From: Toxonevra muliebris
Lineage: Eukaryota > Arthropoda > Insecta > Diptera > Pallopteridae
NCBI GenBank assembly: GCA_963691655.1
Contig: OY829329.1
Coordinates: forward strand, 21,404,708-21,468,707
DNA: 64,000 nt
Direction: 5' to 3'
Position numbers and translations under genes: made by a program. Each line of letters starts with the position of its first letter. The first letter of the stretch is position 1. This document shows, one piece after another, positions 12,766 to 25,300 of the stretch. The notes beneath the pieces are model-generated. The model was not told the origin of the DNA and made no database searches. It worked only from the letters and a program-made list of their open reading frames with translations.

Positions 12766-13500
12766 ACACCCACCGCGGAAGACATCGCCCATCAATTTTC
12801 GCAACAAGAGGAAATGGAACTGTGTCGTCGAGTCAAATGTCGGGTTTTAATGCGCCGTTGGAACCCAGTGTCGGATTATGAAGAACGTTTGATGCGTGAA
12901 GGTCGCCTTCAAAATAAAACTAAATCCAAAGCAAATGCTTTGCTCGCGAAAGCGGTCAATAAACACAAACAGTACGCCCTCTATACTGAGGAGGAAATTC
13001 AAGTGCGGCGTGATGAAGAATGGCGTCAACGGAAGAAAGATAATATCCTACGCTTACGGTTATGGGCACATGATCGTGCGGCGAATCAAGGGGAACATGC
13101 GGAAACTTTTACGGAACAGAGTGTAAATGAGCAGGAAATGGAAGAAGAGCGCTTGATTGATGAACTTTTGGAAGAAGATGATGACAATTTTATAACCACA
13201 ACGAGTTGTGAAGACGAGGAAATTGAAATTATGATGAATTCAGAAAGCCAGCTACAATTAAATTTACCCAAAGATGGCAATAATAATGCCGAGGATAAAG
13301 CTGCACCAGCAACCGCTGATAGCGTAATGTGCTTTAAAGATTTAAATACGGAATCGCTAACGATTGGTTCGCAATCGCAAATGGATTGGCCTCAACATTC
13401 AGAGAATTCTATTTTATCAATGCCAACGGAATATGATGATTTCACAATACGTCTGCCATTGACTTCTACACAATCACAGTCACAAAATGCGGGCGTTTAA
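12766..13500 (+). CDS. unrecognised charged protein, exon 2
   Basis: Continues in frame from exon 1 (TPTAEDIAHQF...) to a TAA at 13498-13500, completing a 280-residue protein. Residues about 53-145 are rich in Arg, Lys and Glu and look helical (RRVKCRVLMRRW, then EEEIQVRRDEEWRQRKK). Residues about 157-190 are strongly acidic (EEERLIDELLEEDDD). The C-terminus is Ser/Gln/Thr rich. There is no signal peptide, membrane segment or named domain I recognise. The mix suggests a nuclear or scaffold protein, but that is inference. A poly(A) signal variant ATTAAA lies at 13547-13552. The gene converges with the minus-strand zinc-finger gene. A 21-bp minisatellite starts about 0.4 kb past its stop. Confidence 0.82.
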   Translation, partial: TPTAEDIAHQFSQQEEMELCRRVKCRVLMRRWNPVSDYEERLMREGRLQNKTKSKANALLAKAVNKHKQYALYTEEEIQVRRDEEWRQRKKDNILRLRLWAHDRAANQGEHAETFTEQSVNEQEMEEERLIDELLEEDDDNFITTTSCEDEEIEIMMNSESQLQLNLPKDGNNNAEDKAAPATADSVMCFKDLNTESLTIGSQSQMDWPQHSENSILSMPTEYDDFTIRLPLTSTQSQSQNAGV

Positions 13501-13879
13501 AACTTATTTGTTTATGTATACTATGTGTTATTATATTTTTCTAAGCATTAAAAAAAAAAAACATTTTTATATTTAGATGAGCTGCTGCATTTATAACCAT
13601 TGTTAAATGTTATTTTCTAAATTTATATGCATAAATGTTTTTGTCCTCATTTAACTTCAGTTCAAACCGCTGCTTCTGGTAGCATCAGTTTTGGGCCCAT
13701 ATCATACACCTACCCAAAACTAAAATTAAGACTTAAATGCACGTAGCATGTTGTGAAATTTTTGCTGTATTAAATTAGTTTGTAAACATAAAGTTAGGGA
13801 TAAAATTCCAAGTAAGCTCATGACAATGTTGTTTTTATTGCGTTGGATGTGTCTGTGGGGAATATTTCTTTGGGCCTTA
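13501..13879. other. 3' flank of the 12.6-kb gene
   Basis: Probable 3' untranslated region with ATTAAA signals near 13547 and 13768. At 13820 a short frame begins with a hydrophobic stretch and runs into the minisatellite. Confidence 0.45.
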
Positions 13880-15065
13880 TTCTCGTGTCTTTTACGAATT
13901 CCAATCGAATTTAGAAGGAATCAAATTGGTTTCAAAAGGAGTCAAAATAAACTCAAAAATTTTCAATTTGAATTCCGAAATCCTTATATTGAATTCAGAG
14001 AGAGCACAACTGAATTTGAATTGCCAAATATTGAAATAGAATCCAGAAATCATCAACTTGAATTCAAAAATTCTCAATTTAAATTCAGAGAAAGTAAATT
14101 TGATTTCACAAATTCCCAATTTAAATGCAGAAATTTTCGATTTGAATTCAGAAACTCACAATTTTAGTTCAAAAATTTAAAAATCGATTCAATTCAAAAA
14201 GAGTATGAACTGGAAAGTTTTTAATTTCAATTATGAAACCTTCAAAATTAAAAACAAAACGGATTCAAAAAGTCAATTGGAATTCAGAAATCTTCAATTT
14301 GGATTCAAAAATCCTCAGTACGAATTCAGAAATCATCAATTTGAATTCAGAAATCATCAATTTGAATTCAGAAATGCTGAATTTGAATTCAGAAACCCTC
14401 AAAACAGTTTCAGAAAGCTTCAATTCAGAATTTCCCAATTCGAATTCAGAAGTCCTCAGCTTGAACTCAGAAATTTTCAATTTGAATTCAAAAATCCTCA
14501 GCTCGAATTCAAAAGTCCTCAATTTGAATTCAGAAATGTTCAATTTGAATTCAGAAATCCTCAATTTGAGCTTAAAAATTCCCAATTTGAATTTAAAAGT
14601 CCTCAATTCGAATTCAGAAATCCTCAATTCGAATTCGGGAATCCTAAATTTGAATTCAGAAATCCTTAATTTGAATTCAGAAATCATCAATTTAAATTCA
14701 GAAATCCTCAGTTTCAACTCAGAAATCATGAATTTGAATTCGGAAATCATCAATTTGATTTCATACATTCTCAAATCGAATTCAGAAATTCTCAATTTGA
14801 ATTCAGAAATTCTCAATTTGAATTCAGAAATCCTCAATTTGAATTCAGAAATCATCAATTCGAATTCAGAAATAATCAATTTGAATTCAGAAAAAGTCAA
14901 TTTGAATTCAGAAATCCTCAATTTGAATTTAAAAATCTTCAATTTGAATTCAGGAATCCTAAATTTTAATTTAGTTTGAACTCAGAAATCTTCAGATTAA
15001 CTTCAGAAAAAGTGAATTTGAATTCAGAAATTCACAATTTTAATTTAGAAATTCAAATGAAGTTC
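13880..15065. repeat. 21-bp minisatellite, about 55 units
   Basis: Consensus GAATTCAGAAATCCTCAATTT (written here once, 21 bases with its last T), each canonical unit carrying an EcoRI site GAATTC. Units are most regular at 14280-14960 and decay towards both ends. Because 21 is a multiple of three and the unit lacks stops in several frames, long open frames arise on both strands: 14205-14669 and 14233-14979 on plus, 14265-14942 on minus. They read as heptads EFRNPQF, NSEILNL and RISEFKL. I treat these as by-products of the repeat, not as genes. Confidence 0.92.
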
Positions 15066-16490
15066 AATCTGAATTAAAATAAAGTTACTACGTATTCATT
15101 TACTAATAAAGTCACTGGGCTTAAGCTTAAGTTCACAAACTATTTACGCTGGAGAATTTATTGGCAGTCAGTAGCTGTCGAATCCAAGGAAATCAAGCCA
15201 AGTCTTATTGAGGACTTGCTTAAGTCACTAATAAAATGGTCGAAAGAAGGCAGCGGCCGAGAATAACACTGGTCCTGAACCTTTTTTGGGCTCACACCAT
15301 TAAAGAAAAACTAAACGAATACGAAAGGGAGGGTAGATTATCCCACTTGACTCAAATCCCTAAGCTAAGGCAGTCAAAACTACAAGTAGGGAATTTCAAC
15401 CCAGAAAGATAAGTCGAAAGCCACAATCTAAGCGAAAACAAACTCAGATTAATTACAGAATTCTTGACAGGGTAAACTGATGTACAGCGAGTCACTCACT
15501 TGTTGAAGTTAAATATACCAGGGCCACTATTTAGCCCGACAATTGGGGCATCATCACTTTAGAGCCGGAATCCTTGCTGGGATTCCTTAGTGAGATTGGA
15601 ATGTCTAAATGTTTAAGATAAAGCTGCTACAAAGGGTTTCGCAAGGATTACTGTCATGGGCCAATATTACTACTGTACAATTATTATTTCTCTATAGTAA
15701 ATGAAGGCTAAAATAATAATTTTGTTTTCTGCCTAAATGTAGGCAACGAAGATTATGTCGAAATCTAAGTCTTTATTAACAGTGAAGGCTAAAATAACAA
15801 GGCGCACGAAAACCGTCAGTGACTCTTTTACTCTATAATGTTTAATTGTGACATGTAGATGGCGCTGAAAAGCAACACAATTTTGTTTTGGCAGCAAATG
15901 GTTTGTGCATTCGATATAATCAGCAATCACGCAGACTAGTTCAAATTATGACCACTACAGACGCTTAGCGTTATTGGTTTTAGCACAAAAAAAGTTGTTA
16001 ATTATGTTCTGCTTCCAGGTGAATTCAATTTTGTGAAAATTTTCTGTTATTTAGTGAAAACAAATGTAAATTATCTATAAAAAGTGTGAAAAATATTGTG
16101 ATAGTGCATAAATTTTATTAATTGTGGGAATCGTTTAAATAAAACTTATTAATAATAATAATATTAATGATAAAAATATTTTCAAGGTCACAAATTGCGG
16201 CTGCTTTGCTGACTTAGAGCTTCCTTGAACAAAAAAAAAAAAATGAACTGCTATGTATATTTAATGAAGAAAATTGCACAAAAACCTGATAAAGAAGTGG
16301 ATAAGAGGGCGGCTTACCTTAAATTCGTTGCAAGATCTTGTTGTTTGGATAACTTGATTACCTTTTTGGAGGTGTCGACATATTCGTCATGACGCCGAAT
16401 TCGTCAAAGTAATTACACACACACATACATACAGCTGTGCTCGATGAAATAGCAGTGTTGGTAGAAAAAATACAAAATTTGACTGTTGCG
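15066..16490. other. no gene seen
   Basis: Mixed-complexity sequence, possibly old transposon debris at 15120-15600, but no motif is firm enough to name. Confidence 0.4.
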
Positions 16491-16496
16491 AGCTAA

Positions 16497-16924
16497 AAAA
16501 TATCCAATATTATTACTGTTGTGTTTGGAATTTATAGCCGAGAAGATAAGACAGTCGATTGTATCCATTTACGCCGAAAATTCACAGCGACAGCGGGAAA
16601 TTGTATCATGAGGTTGAACCCTGGTGCTTTCCATTTCGAAACAAATCATAGTAAAGGCGAGTTTATCCACTATACCGATCTTTCAAATCGATACTGTCAT
16701 TTCGTTGAAATTATGCAAATCCTTTAAGATATTGGCTGGTTATACCTCGGATATGGCGATGGTGTGCTAAGAGAAGGATTGGGATTACAGGCAATTGATC
16801 ATCCGACCGTTGAATTAGAAAAACTAGATTATTTCATTCCTCCGACGAAAATTTCTCGATGCATGACGTTGAAGGTAGAATGTGGTGAAGATTTGTTCAA
16901 TGAGGTTCTTCAGGCGGGGGTTTA
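16497..16924 (+). pseudogene. decayed unidentified coding sequence
   Basis: One frame is open from 16497 to 16924 except for a single TAA at 16725. It gives about 76 residues (KISNIITVVFGIYSREDK...) before the stop and 65 after it (DIGWLYLGYGDGVLREGLGL...). The composition is protein-like, with mixed hydrophobic, charged, Cys and aromatic residues, unlike the low-complexity frames around it. There is no ATG at the front. I do not recognise the family. It may be a host pseudogene or a mobile or viral relic; chance is not excluded. Confidence 0.3.
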
Positions 16925-17094
16925 GAGTTCTAAAAAACTTCGAGAATAATATACCGACGGTCTCTATATATAAAGAAAGAAAAATAGCAGATGAAGCCGA
17001 AATAAATAATTTCATTTTTACAAAAGGGTTTGCAAAAAATGGATACTCAAGCTTAAATTTGAAAAATCATTATGACAGTTTTTCAACAAAATCT

Positions 17095-18260
17095 GGAATA
17101 GCCCCCACTGGGGTCAACACTAAGGAACGCGATGTACGACGGCGTTCTCAAACTGGACCTCCCTACAGGCACAACGCTAGGAGGATACGCAATTGATATT
17201 GCGTTGGTGGCGGTATTGAAGAGATTGAAAGATTTGCAGTTAATCTGCAATGATGCAATGTCCAGAGTGCGACGATGGTTAAACGCGGCGGAATTGGACT
17301 TGGCAGCCTAAAAAACAGAAGTTGTGCTTTTGAGCACAAGAAAGAAAAGAGAGCAGCTGGAGGTGAGTGTGGTAGAGCACACCATAATATCTAAACCTTA
17401 CATCCGATATCTAGGAGTGCTCGTAGATACAGATACAGCGGTTAGTAGCAAAGCGGTGAAAATAAACCGCGTACTAACTCGAGTAGAAGGCAGCTTTTGT
17501 CCACCGTGATGGACTCTGTGGTGTTATATGCAGCACCCATTTGGGTAGGTGTAAAGAAGCCGAACATCAAGGAGGCGCTAGCCGTCCAAGGGCTAAGCGC
17601 ATTGAGGGTATTCAGTTCTTTCCGAACCGTATCGCAAGACGAGATATTTGTCATCGCTGCCACCCATAGACATATATGCGACAAAGCTCAAGAGGCTTTA
17701 TAATAAAGCAGGAGAAAGACCTACGGGAATATTAAAAATGGAGAAACGTCAACGATCTATATCGGAGTGGCAGCAGCGCTGGGAGTGCTCCACAGAAAAG
17801 CGATGAACGTTTACGCTGATTTCCAACATTGCGAATTGGTGTCAACGGTGGCACGGGAATGTACATTTTTACATCACGCAGCTGCTAAGCGGCCATGGGT
17901 GCTTTAAGGAGTACCTACATAGATTTGGACATGACGATGACCAATATTGTCCAACATATCTGAATGAAAATGAAAACGAGAGGTATGTGCTAAAACGAGA
18001 GCGAGGAGTTGAAGCAAGCCTTTGGCAGGACACCAACACTGGAGAATTTTACCATACAGATGTGTGAATCGGTGGGAAAATGGAAGATGGCATGCATAAT
18101 GACAGCAAGTAGAGAAGGAGAACAGAACAGATAGAGAACTGAACTGCTAGATCCACCCCCGTGACGTAATACCTACGGGTAGTCCCGCGGGGAGAGTGGG
18201 AGGAGACGAAGTAGGTGGTTTTAATCGGTAGGAATCCGACATAACCGTAGAACAGAAGTT
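17095..18260 (+). mobile_element. LINE remnant, reverse transcriptase C-terminal half
   Basis: From about 17105 the translation reads STLRNAMYDGVLKLDLP, then GGYAIDIALVAV. The catalytic YADD box is changed to YAID at 17186-17197. AELDLAA and KTEVVLLSTRK follow, then IRYLGVLVD (about 17405-17430). Next come VLYAAPIWVG (about 17522) and LSALRVFSSFRTVSQDE (about 17595-17645), a signature of R1/Jockey-type LINEs. WQQRWECS and a cysteine-rich LSGHGCFKEYLHRFGHDD segment (17885-17940) complete the C-terminus. A GTTTTAATCGGTAGGAAT motif near 18220 resembles LINE 3' UTRs. Stops and frameshifts make it dead; the 5' end is lost. Confidence 0.85.
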
Positions 18261-18309
18261 CTACGGTATCGATGAAAATTTCCACCTTCCAACGAACGAA
18301 AAAAAATGA

Positions 18310-18640
18310 AGTATCCAACTTCTTTGGGCCTGATCTGGCTTCATGCTACAATGAGAAAAAAACGATGACGTGGTACACTAGTAATAATATCAATATTGAA
18401 CCTACCTCGAAAGGCTAATGTGCCAAACTGTCCAGAGCTGAGGTTAGGGGAACATTATGCAGTTCTGATTAAGCGGAAACTGAAGAAGGCGAAAGGTTTA
18501 TCGAACGACACGACATAAAGGAATTTAAGATTAAGTAGACTACAGCTTTCAAAAACATTAATGAAAGTACCATAAAGGCCTTGATGGACAGAATTCGTGA
18601 AAAAGTTCTAAACTTCCTTAAAAACAAAGAATTATAATTA
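18310..18640 (+). other. possible Tc1/mariner 3' scrap
   Basis: The reading ...TTAFKNINESTIKALMDRIREKVLNFLKNK (18545-18636) ends at a stop and resembles the C-terminal helix of Tc1-like transposases. No catalytic block is preserved, so this is tentative. Confidence 0.25.
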
Positions 18641-18954
18641 ATTTTTTTTTTGTAAACAATTTACCTAAAGTACGTAATTTGGATTCACGGCTTAATCAGT
18701 TTTTACCGTCTCTATAAAGATTTGGCAGTTGCCTCGCTCCAGTTGTTGCTAAGACTAAGAGTGGTCAGGCTCCAGATATTTTCAACAGTGATTTAGTTGT
18801 CTTCTTTGATGCATTCCACCACCGGGATTCGAATAGTGTCAGAAATTATTTGTGGAACTGTTACTTTGATTTTTGGATCTGAAAAACGCTGGCCTGTTTA
18901 ATTATAAATGATCCAGCCATGAATTTTCATAGACTATGAAATGAAAAATATTAT
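18641..18954. other. 3' flank of the zinc-finger gene
   Basis: Immediately downstream of the minus-strand stop. On the minus strand an ATTAAA poly(A) signal variant lies at 18902-18897, about 50 nt after the stop. Confidence 0.45.
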
Positions 18955-19312
18955 TTATGATTTAGTTTTATTCGAAGCATGTGAACTATTCATATGCAAT
19001 TGATATTCGTGAAATGAATTCGTTTTAAATATTGTAATCGTTTCTCCGATTTCCATTTCCGTTTCCATAAACTGCTGTTGAGCGCACTGTTCACATTCGT
19101 ATATAAATTTCCCCGTATGTTTATTCGTTTTTAGAACATGCTTCCGCAAATTATCTAACGTACTACAACGATAATCACAATGTGGACATTGTTGAGGTTT
19201 CGCACCACTATGACAAAACATATGACGTCGTAAGTGACTTTTGATGCTTGATTTAAAATCACAACTCTCACAGGTGTAAACTTTGCTCTGTTCTGTGTGG
19301 GAACGTAAGTGC
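18955..19312 (-). CDS. zinc-finger gene, exon 5 (C-terminal)
   Basis: The acceptor CATTTCAG (AG at 19314-19313) follows a 14.8-kb intron. The first codons give RHLRSH, supplying both histidines of the exon-4 finger. Then come CESC...H-x4-H, CPHC...H-x6-H and an elongated CEQC...H-x4-H finger with about 30 residues between Cys and His pairs. The protein ends NKTKS then TAA at 18957-18955. The same frame is open upstream of the acceptor, but only the spliced start restores the split finger. Confidence 0.9.
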
Positions 19313-22300
19313 CTGAAATGGGAAAAATAGAAAAGATGAAGGAGAATAATAAGATTATAGTGCATTATGTAAAGTAATGAGTTGTGGTCATATTAATGCA
19401 AATTGTTTTGGAAGATGCACGTCGAGCTGAAGATCCCACGTGTACGAAAGGTTTTCTGTCAGTGTAGGCGGACTTTCGACAAGACTTGGGGTCTGAATTT
19501 AACATTAGTATACTGGCTATATATTGCTCTTGTGAGACCTATTCTCACATATGCCTCTGTAATACGGTAGAGAAGAACTTTGGCCACAGAGACCTCTCAG
19601 AGACCAGACTGGTTATCACTGGTGCAAAAGTTAGACGGAGTCTGGCATGAAGAAGTGGATACAGGGCACTGCCAGATATGCCACCAGTTCTAGATGCCCG
19701 TAAACAATAGTGTGCCTTGTCATGTTTTTCCGGAACCAGATCGACGCTTAAGTCCTGAGGTCGTACTCTGGGGTCTAAGTCATGTCTTCTATACTGATAG
19801 ATCCAAAACCTCAAGCGGTACTGGATTTGATTGGTACTTGGGCGAAGAGACCAGATGGCGAAAGTCTTTCTAACGGAAGCTTACGCTATCCGGGAAATAC
19901 GTAGTTGTCTGCAGTGATAGTCAGGATCTTTTGGATTGGTCAGCGAGTGTAAGGCAAAACTGAATTATGTTGCCTTATATGAATTCCAGGACACTATGGT
20001 ATTGCAGGGAATAAATTGGCCGGCAAACTGACCAACGAAATCTCTGCAAATTCACCGTGGAGTTCGCAACGTTTTGTGTGGGTTCTATTCAAAGAAAAAT
20101 AAAGACTGAGCTTGGCTCTTGCAGAATTTGAAAGTGCTTTGTGAGACAACCCGACGGGAAATCAGTGGAATATCTTCTGAAATTGAAAAGGAAAGACCTG
20201 AGATTACTGGTAGGTATCAGCATATGACCAACATGAGCGTCATCACCGATCCGACTTGCCAATCTTGTGTTGAGGACGGCGATATTACTGAGCATTATCT
20301 TTGTAGTTGTCCGGCGCTCGGGAGAATCAGTTACAGGATGTTAATAATATTCGTACTCTTCATCTCCTGAGCTTCAAAGGTTCATCAGTGAAACAAAAAA
20401 GCTCGAGGTTAAGAGAACTTAGACTTTTCTTCTTCACTATCTTGGCTCAATCTTGGGTATAGTAAAATGGTCTTTGAAACTGAGTGTTTTGCTTTAGTCC
20501 CGTTCACCCACAAATCTAATCTATACTGGCTATACATGGCTCTTGTGAGATCTTTTGTCACGCCTTTGCCTCTGCGGTATGGTGGAGCAGAACTTTGGTT
20601 ACGTTCACAGCTTCCCATGCACCTAAGTCTATATTTCATGAGTAGTTACTGATTAAAATTCAAAAATTTTATGTCATGTGAAACAAAAATCTGACGTGAA
20701 CTTAACGAAAAAAAAAAACACAAAAAAATTATAATAATAATCTGAGATTTACAATTGCCGACTTGTAGACGACTTTTGGGCACGCATGTAAAATTCTAAA
20801 CGATGCGATATGTGTAATGCAAGGCAAGCGAGTAAAGCAAGCAACACAGGCAAACAATGCACAGCAGCATACACGATCGGACGACAAACAAACGATCGAA
20901 CCATCGATCGATCGATCGATGATTCTAAAATCAGAGCTAGAGCTAGAGGAGAGCTGCTACCAACTACTCAAACAACGAAAGCGCATATTTCAAGGTTAAA
21001 TTGAGCTTCAATAACCGCCACCGCATTTTACGCGGTTGCCAGAATTACAATCACCTCCATCACTCCTCCTCCTGCTCGCGATCATCATATAAAAGACGTG
21101 GTGCGATCGTTGCTGAGCATTGTAAATGTCGTTCGTCGCAAGACTTCATCTTCTGCTCAGTTTTAGCTTCAACGTCGCATCGTTATTGCTATTTTCCATG
21201 TTCCTGTCGCCGTCGTCATCAACGACAACAACGAAGACGACGATTACGACGACGACGACGACGACGACGACGAATAAGTAATACGTGAATATGTTTGTAT
21301 GGGCGGACAGCAATATTACACTAGGCATGCAGCAACAACAATAATAATGGCGATCAGTAGCTCAGTGGCAATTGCAATCGCAATTGGTCTTCTTCTTCTT
21401 TGTTGCTGCTGCTGTTGTTGTTGTAGTTTTTGTTGCTATTGTTTTAAAGCAACTACAAGATGAAGGAGTAGTTAGTTGAAGTTGCAGGCAAATTCAAAAT
21501 ATTACAAAAATTCAATGCGCATATCAAAGCGATCGATAAGTCACGATTCCCGAGGGAATAACTTTGTAAAATTCTGTACTGGTCTTTTGATGGCGTTGTT
21601 GTTGCTGTTGTTGTTGCTGCTCTTCTTGTGATTATTCTACTATTGCTGCTGTTGTTGCTGCTCCTATATTAAACTTCTAAGGCAGCGCCTTAGATGATGA
21701 CGCTGATGTGATGGCAACAGTCGCAGCTGCTGCTGGTTGCTGCTTTTGTTGTAGTTGTTGCAACATGTTTCACCATCATCAATTTATATGTACCTACTCC
21801 TTTATATATATATATATATATATAGATTTGAGGCACACAATTGCTGCAACATTGCAATTATTCGATTTTACTTCTTTTTTTTTGCTTTGCTAATGTGGTA
21901 GCGTTATTGAAATATTCAAAATGGCGTTTTTTTGTGGTATAGTTCTTGACATTCTTGAGTTGAGTTTAAGCGATTTGTTCGCTGAGAAACTGTGAAGAAA
22001 CATAGAAATTACATCACGTGGCTCAGAGCTGACTCTAAGGTACATTTAGAGGCTATGGAAGTCAAGGATATTGCAAGAAATATGCAGGACCTGAAGTGAA
22101 TCTGAAGCCTCCACCCAATAACTGATGTACTCTGTGAACGGAAGATATCCAGCCGAGTTTCCACAAAACTCTTTTTTAAGTAGACTTTAGTGGTAATCAA
22201 CTCATCACTGATGTGGCATTGACGGGCAGTAAAGGTCGAGAGATGGCCTGAGTTTGAGTTGAAGGTGGGCTGGACTAAACCAAAGCTCTGTCTCAAAGAC

Positions 22301-25300
22301 CAATGCATTTTACCGGGGTTAGAACCTGTATAAGAAAGTAGAAAGGCGGGAAACAATTGTAACAGGATAAATGTGAAGAAAAAAGTCAAAGAAATCTCAA
22401 CCTCGATTTTCTTCGTTTCACTGATGAACTTTAGAAACTCAGAAAGAGAAAAAGAATGTGAATATTATTCATATTCAAGACATCACCAAAACCCTGAATC
22501 TGTTTCTCGCGAACTTCGAACAGCTAAAGAGATAATGCGCAACGTCCTCAACTCAAGTTCGGCAGGTCGGATCGGTGATTGCACCCATGTTGGTCATGTG
22601 CTGACACCTATTAGTAATCTCAAGTCTTTCTTTCTCAGTTTCATAAGAAATTTCGCTGATTTCTTATCAAGTTATTTCGCGAAGCAATTTGAAGTTCTGC
22701 AGGAGCCATCTTCTTCTATGAGTAGAACCCACGAAGTCGTTGATCTAACGCATGACCTCACAAAGCTGATCCCATGAAAAATTGCCGAACCGTATGGTGA
22801 ATTTGCAGAGCCTTCGTTGGCCCGTTTGTTGTTGTAGCGACCGCTTCCACGTCGGAGATTGACAATCCATGGCCAGGATTTCTTCTGAGTCAGTCCCGGG
22901 CCATAAAGACCCGATAGTCGTGAGGACCGCTGGCCCGTTTATCGGGAAATTCATTGCCTGCAATACCATAAAGGACATAACTTGCTGTGTTTTGCAATGC
23001 TATTTAGTTTTGTCTTACGATAGCTAACCAATTTCAAAGTGTTAGGGCTAAGTGATAAGGTTGGCAAGGGCCTTCACTATGGCCTGACTATCACTGCTGA
23101 CGCCTGTGCATTTTCCACGCAAACTTTTCTCAATTATCCAGCACGCCACATCCAAGATAGCGTAAACCACCGTTAGAAAGACCACCGCCATCTGTCCAGT
23201 GGCAAAAGAGTACTTGATCGTTTGGGCCAAGTATCAACTGATTCGAATATAAGTAGAAGACATGACATAGACCCTGAAGTACGGCCCCTGGACTCAACTA
23301 TTGATTAAAATGAGAAAGACTGAGGCTGATTAATTACTTATTATTACAATTTACAAATAATTTTTAAACCATTTTTGTAGTTCGTCAAACTTTTCTGGCT
23401 CGTTTTAGTTTTCCTGTTCAGCTGGCAATGCTACTCTACCACCAAATTTGCTAGAGTTTTCATTTTCCACTTGAGACCCATTGGACTAATATTTCCAGAT
23501 GACAACAATCATACGATAAGTCTAATATCCTGTCCTCTCGTTAGCAAGCGATCCATTTTTTGCGATAAATTGTAGGCTACTGGCGTCATTTGAGCACTGA
23601 GCCGACGTAAACCTGTTACCATTTCGGCCTAATACCGACTTAGTTATAGAACCAATGATCGACTACGAAGCTTTCATCAATGTTAGTCAAGCAGTTGCTG
23701 GCTATCGATATCGTTATATGACAAATACAATACACTAAGAAGAAACGGTCTTGCTTGCGTTAAATGATTGGATTAGCCAATCATAGACCGGTACCGAAAT
23801 TATCATAACTTTCTTATTGACTTTGTCACAAATACTGGCTTGAGACGCTTTGATAATTGCTGGTTATCGGAGTCTCTCAAGTTGTTAAGGTCGCGTATAA
23901 AGTTTCAACGACGACTTGGCCATAAAAAATGCCAAATACCGTGCCGCTGATTGTATGAGTATTAACAGCTAACGTCTGAACATTCGCTTCTCAGTAGGGG
24001 CTCGGTTGGGCAAACAATGATCTTCCTCGGATATATTTGATTCGCAATGCGTACTCGACTTCAGACTTTTACTGGGCACCTAAAGTTTCCTGTTAGGTCA
24101 CAGTGATTGCAGCTTAGAACTTTCCTTCATTCTACAAATTTGAATTAAATTAATCGTGGCAGTTAGTGGTGAGTTTGTGCGATGAGTCTCCAAATCAATC
24201 CAGAATGAGGTCAGCTAAAAATCCAAGATATTCAAATTTGATTTCTTAAAAAAAAAAAATAATCTTTTGGCTGAAAATGATAGTCCTACCTAGGGCGACG
24301 GCGGTAGGTTGCCAAGATTGTTACTTTTTGCCGTTCAGAAACTGAAGGTCTTGACTCGTGATTGCCTAACGAGCCAACGACCAGATATATTCACAATACG
24401 TATGCTAATTCTGATACTAACAACTTCTCAAACTAGAGATCAATTGTTTCATTTGTCCCGTTGACTTATTCTATAATTTAAACTAAATTAAGTGATCAGC
24501 AGTTAACCGCCACCTTGCCACCGCCTTCCCAATATCAGCTGAGTTTCAAAGCCGAAGATAGTTTATGATTGACAGGACGTACTGGAATTCTGACTCTAAG
24601 AATATTTCGAAATGTAGACCAGTTGTTGCCCCGCTGTGATCACAGTGATTGGAGCATGGTTTTTCCTTTATTCTTTAAGAATTTAATCCCATTTGGGAAT
24701 CGAACCTGAGGCAGGTGGAACTCCAGTCTAGTCAGTGGTGAATGTTTTGAGCTTCTGTGGTTAAAGTTCGTGGTTCAATTCTGAATAGTGTCAGATAAAT
24801 AACAGACAAATTTGATTTTCTAAACGAAAATACTTTTTGCCTGGAAATAACAAATCTCTCTGTGCCCCCAACTAGCAACCCGCCAAATACTGAAACTGAA
24901 CACCTCTGCAGCATCACACCAATATAAACTAAATCTACGACTATTAATGCCAGGCCAGCTGTCTACCAACTACCAAAGTACATCCAATATTAGCTTGTTT
25001 AACTTAGGCAAGTAACGTCTCCTACAAGTGAACCAAGTTTTCGGAGAAAGAAATGTCTGTACTTTATCGACCAAGTAAGCGGTAATGTTGGCTACTAATG
25101 CCGTTTCTACACTAAACCAACGTTAATGGTTAAGCAGTCTGATTGTAGAACCAACGAATGGTCGCCGAATTTACGCAAAATTGTTCCAAAACTGGACTTT
25201 ACCATCGTTAAATAGATAAGGGTTCCAATATCGTGCCGTGTCAGACTGAGAGAATCTATCCAGCTGACATCAGCCAACTGCGAACACTCCAGTATACTGG

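Noticed and set aside
14233..14979. 248-codon frame of NSEILNL heptads and its minus-strand partner
   Set aside because: Frames exist because the 21-bp unit is a multiple of three and lacks stops; both strands are equally open, and frames break between segments.
13880..15065. CRISPR-like repeat array
   Set aside because: Units are contiguous with no unique spacers, and this is insect nuclear DNA.
19313..19365. MHYNLIILLHLFYF as the true N-terminus of a separate small zinc-finger gene
   Set aside because: This part lies upstream of a consensus acceptor; splicing from exon 4 restores an exact finger instead.
21001..21288. Arg-rich and Val-rich frames around 21.2 kb
   Set aside because: Produced by GAC/GTC triplet microsatellites.
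24680..24780. tRNA gene on the minus strand
   Set aside because: Only a B box-like word is convincing and it lies in a duplicated repeat unit.
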